Origin: an uncultured Campylobacter sp. | GTDB lineage: Bacteria > Campylobacterota > Campylobacteria > Campylobacterales > Campylobacteraceae | Direction of reading: 5' to 3' | Assembly: GCF_938017615.1 (NCBI RefSeq) | Contig: NZ_CALIJA010000072.1 | Span: 1-6,755 of the forward strand | DNA: 6,755 nt | Shown here: piece by piece, positions 6,476-6,755 of the stretch | Numbering within the stretch: the stretch's first letter is position 1 | Layout of the letters: each line of letters starts with the position of its first letter | Made by a program: the position numbers and the translations under genes | Notes under the pieces: model-generated | What the model was told of the DNA's origin: nothing | Database searches by the model: none | Seen by the model: only the letters and a program-made list of their open reading frames with translations

Positions 6476-6755
6476 TTGTTGGCAGATTGCTTCGCTTGCA
6501 AAGTTTACCGCAATGACGAGAAAAGCAAAGAAAACGGAAGGATAAAATTTGGAAAATTTGAAAACTGGAATAAAAATGTTAAAAAACGTGATTTAAACTC
6601 AAACGAAAATGCAAATTTAAGCGATTTCAATCAAAGAGACTACGATAAAGAACCGATAGTAATTAAAAATCCTTATGAATTCTTTCTTTCAAATTTATTC
6701 TTTTTTTCTCATTGCGGGACGGTGCTTGTTTTATTGGTTTTTGTTGATTATATGG
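6476..6755 (+). CDS. Partial open frame of unknown function, C-terminal hydrophobic segment, runs off right edge
   Basis: The frame is open from 6461, just after a TGA at 6458-6460, to the end of the window, about 98 codons, which is long for non-coding sequence this AT-rich. The first standard start codon is TTG at 6476; GAGGA at 6452-6456 is 19 bases away, too far to be a good ribosome binding site, so the start is doubtful. The product has a hydrophilic, Asn- and Lys-rich part (KFGKFENWNKNVKKRDLN and following), then KNPYEFFLSNLFFFSHCG and a strongly hydrophobic run (TVLVLLVFVDYM) that could be a membrane segment. I do not recognise the family. It may be a real small membrane protein, or a further piece of the decayed gene upstream, since a one-base shift near 6455-6462 would join it to the preceding frame. 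Part of the dispersed repeat at 6486-6518 lies inside it, which argues against a long-conserved gene. Confidence 0.35.
   Translation, partial: MLADCFACKVYRNDEKSKENGRIKFGKFENWNKNVKKRDLNSNENANLSDFNQRDYDKEPIVIKNPYEFFLSNLFFFSHCGTVLVLLVFVDYM
6486..6518. repeat. Copy of an ATTGC...GCAATGACG type dispersed palindromic repeat
   Basis: ATTGCTTCGC (6486-6495) and CCGCAATGACG (6508-6518) bracket a short spacer; ATTGC pairs with GCAAT at the two ends. Repeats ending in GCAATGACG and ATTGCTTCGC are common dispersed elements in bacterial genomes. A partner in opposite orientation, TCATTGCGG at 6709-6717, is the exact reverse complement of CCGCAATGA at 6508-6516. The class is recognised from memory of the motif; copy number in this genome cannot be seen here. 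Confidence 0.4.

Noticed and set aside
6663..6755. Minus-strand frame entering from the right edge
   Set aside because: Only about 30 residues are visible before a stop, they are lysine-rich low-complexity sequence, and the + strand frame over the same bases is longer.

Overview
The window looks like part of a surface-polysaccharide locus from an Epsilonproteobacterium, most likely one of the non-jejuni, moderate-GC oral or commensal Campylobacter species. The evidence is the gene set, the many AAATTTT/TAAAATTT runs between genes, and a decayed calcium-binding RTX-type fragment of a kind common in that group. The genus is an inference from style; no rRNA or other marker gene is present.

Layout. 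Positions 1-5486 hold five genes on the + strand: the 3' part of a glycosyltransferase (1-539), a complete GT4 glycosyltransferase (605-1696), a second GT4 enzyme of the WbaZ/MtfB mannosyltransferase type (1693-2817), a bifunctional mannose-1-phosphate guanylyltransferase/mannose-6-phosphate isomerase, manC (2810-4174), and a WbaP-type phosphoglycosyl transferase (4176-5486). The last four overlap or nearly touch (4-base overlap, 8-base overlap, 1-base gap), so they are almost certainly co-transcribed. The first two genes are visibly more AT-rich than the next ones, with a sharp change at the 1693 junction.

How the genes work together. ManC supplies GDP-mannose from fructose-6-phosphate-derived mannose phosphates; a phosphomannomutase is also needed and lies elsewhere. 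The WbaP-like enzyme starts the repeat unit by putting a sugar phosphate on undecaprenyl phosphate at the inner membrane. The GT4 enzymes add further sugars, at least one of them probably mannose. No polymerase, flippase or exporter is in the window, so O-antigen, capsule and other exopolysaccharide cannot be told apart.

Positions 5487-6755 hold no intact gene. They contain a possible weak terminator, a promoter-like site with no clear gene behind it, some short inverted repeats, a frameshifted RTX/EF-hand calcium-binding fragment (about 6004-6365) lacking its start, and an open frame with a hydrophobic segment running off the right edge (6476-6755). This looks like a decaying, recombining boundary of the polysaccharide locus. 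I found no convincing evidence of a wholly new system; the most unusual part is the RTX remnant and the open frame behind it.
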